DNA of 41,160 nucleotides from Anaerolineae bacterium (lineage in GTDB: Bacteria; Chloroflexota; Anaerolineae; B4-G1; SLSP01), in NCBI GenBank assembly GCA_026645815.1, contig JAPKMR010000034.1, positions 1 through 41,160 on the forward strand. Direction: 5' to 3'. Under the pieces are notes generated by a model that was given only the letters and a program-made list of their open reading frames with translations, searched no databases and was not told where the DNA came from. Both the position numbers and the translations under genes were made by a program. This document shows positions 40,987-41,160 of the stretch, piece by piece (position 1 is the stretch's first letter; every line of letters starts with the position of its first letter).

Positions 40987-41160
40987 TCAGGCTTGGGCTG
41001 ACCGTGGCTCGTTGGCAGGAGCACTCTCGGAACGGTAAGCATTTTCGACTGCCTGTGCAAGCATGTGTTCCAGGACTGCCAGGAAGGAGAGTCCTGCTTG
41101 CTCGGTTGCCTTAACGACCCGGATGTACTGGTTTTCGTGGGGATCTCCTTGCCGTATGGC
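40987..41160 (-). CDS. C-terminal end of an unidentified protein, cut by the window edge
   Basis: The frame is open from the right edge and ends at TGA (40987-40989), giving 57 visible residues. They are helical, with VVKATEQAGLSFLAVLEHML and a low-complexity tail ESAPANEPRSAQA. A vague resemblance to the last helices of some transposases was not enough for assignment. The terminator at 40822-40858 lies in the right place to end this gene. Between them, 40859-40986, nothing was seen. Confidence 0.45.
   Translation of the reverse strand, partial: AIRQGDPHENQYIRVVKATEQAGLSFLAVLEHMLAQAVENAYRSESAPANEPRSAQA

Noticed and set aside
1..41160. CRISPR array or rRNA genes
   Set aside because: No regularly spaced direct repeats and no rRNA-like conserved stretches were seen on either strand.

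Overview
The window reads as about 41 kb of chromosome from a moderately GC-rich bacterium, most likely a member of Chloroflexota (Anaerolineae/Ardenticatenia-like). That is an inference from gene content and gene architecture: a fused formiminotransferase-cyclodeaminase, PrsW-type and DUF362 proteins, a TldD/PmbA pair, tandem small heat-shock genes and NarL-type two-component genes. No rRNA or other marker is present to prove it. Gene starts are often GTG or TTG and usually follow a strong AGGAGG-type ribosome binding site. Several transcription units are bounded by long, near-perfect palindromes.

Layout. 83-2750 (+): promoter, DUF1232 protein, ftcD fusion and rlmH. 2785-11040 (-): hisS, nadK, a zinc-finger membrane protein and a GT4 glycosyltransferase, then DUF362, PrsW-like protease and manA. 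hisS has a clear promoter and a leader of about 320 nt. 11230-25584 (+): surE, a PP2C-like/propeller membrane protein, a histidine kinase and response regulator, a DUF5668-like membrane protein behind a dense palindromic operator, an Lnt-like acyltransferase, two ABC-2 exporter sets, and a GNAT protein fused to a degenerate site-2-protease-like membrane domain. 25604-33288 (-): three tandem Hsp20 genes, a nucleotidyltransferase, a BY-kinase/Wzz-like pair in which the kinase has lost its P-loop, a zinc-ribbon protein, and the PmbA/TldD protease pair. 33402-39472 (+): phosphotransferase, Fpg/Nei-like glycosylase without the catalytic proline, ClC transporter with a TrkA-C tail, three GNAT proteins and an isochorismatase-like hydrolase. 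39492-41160 (-): an integration site, with a tRNA-Val-like sequence whose 5' half is degenerate, a tyrosine recombinase, a 39-residue ORF coupled to it, and the C-terminal end of an unidentified gene.

How the parts may work together. The 14.6-25.6 kb block has the components of a cell-envelope stress module: membrane sensor kinase, LuxR-type regulator, LiaF-like membrane protein, lipoprotein-modifying enzyme and two drug/lipid-type ABC exporters. The 27.4-30.3 kb block belongs to surface polysaccharide synthesis. The most unusual proteins are ones where a known enzyme fold has lost its catalytic residues: a pseudo-S2P, a pseudo-PP2C, a pseudo-BY-kinase and a proline-less Fpg. No CRISPR array, rRNA or intact tRNA was seen.
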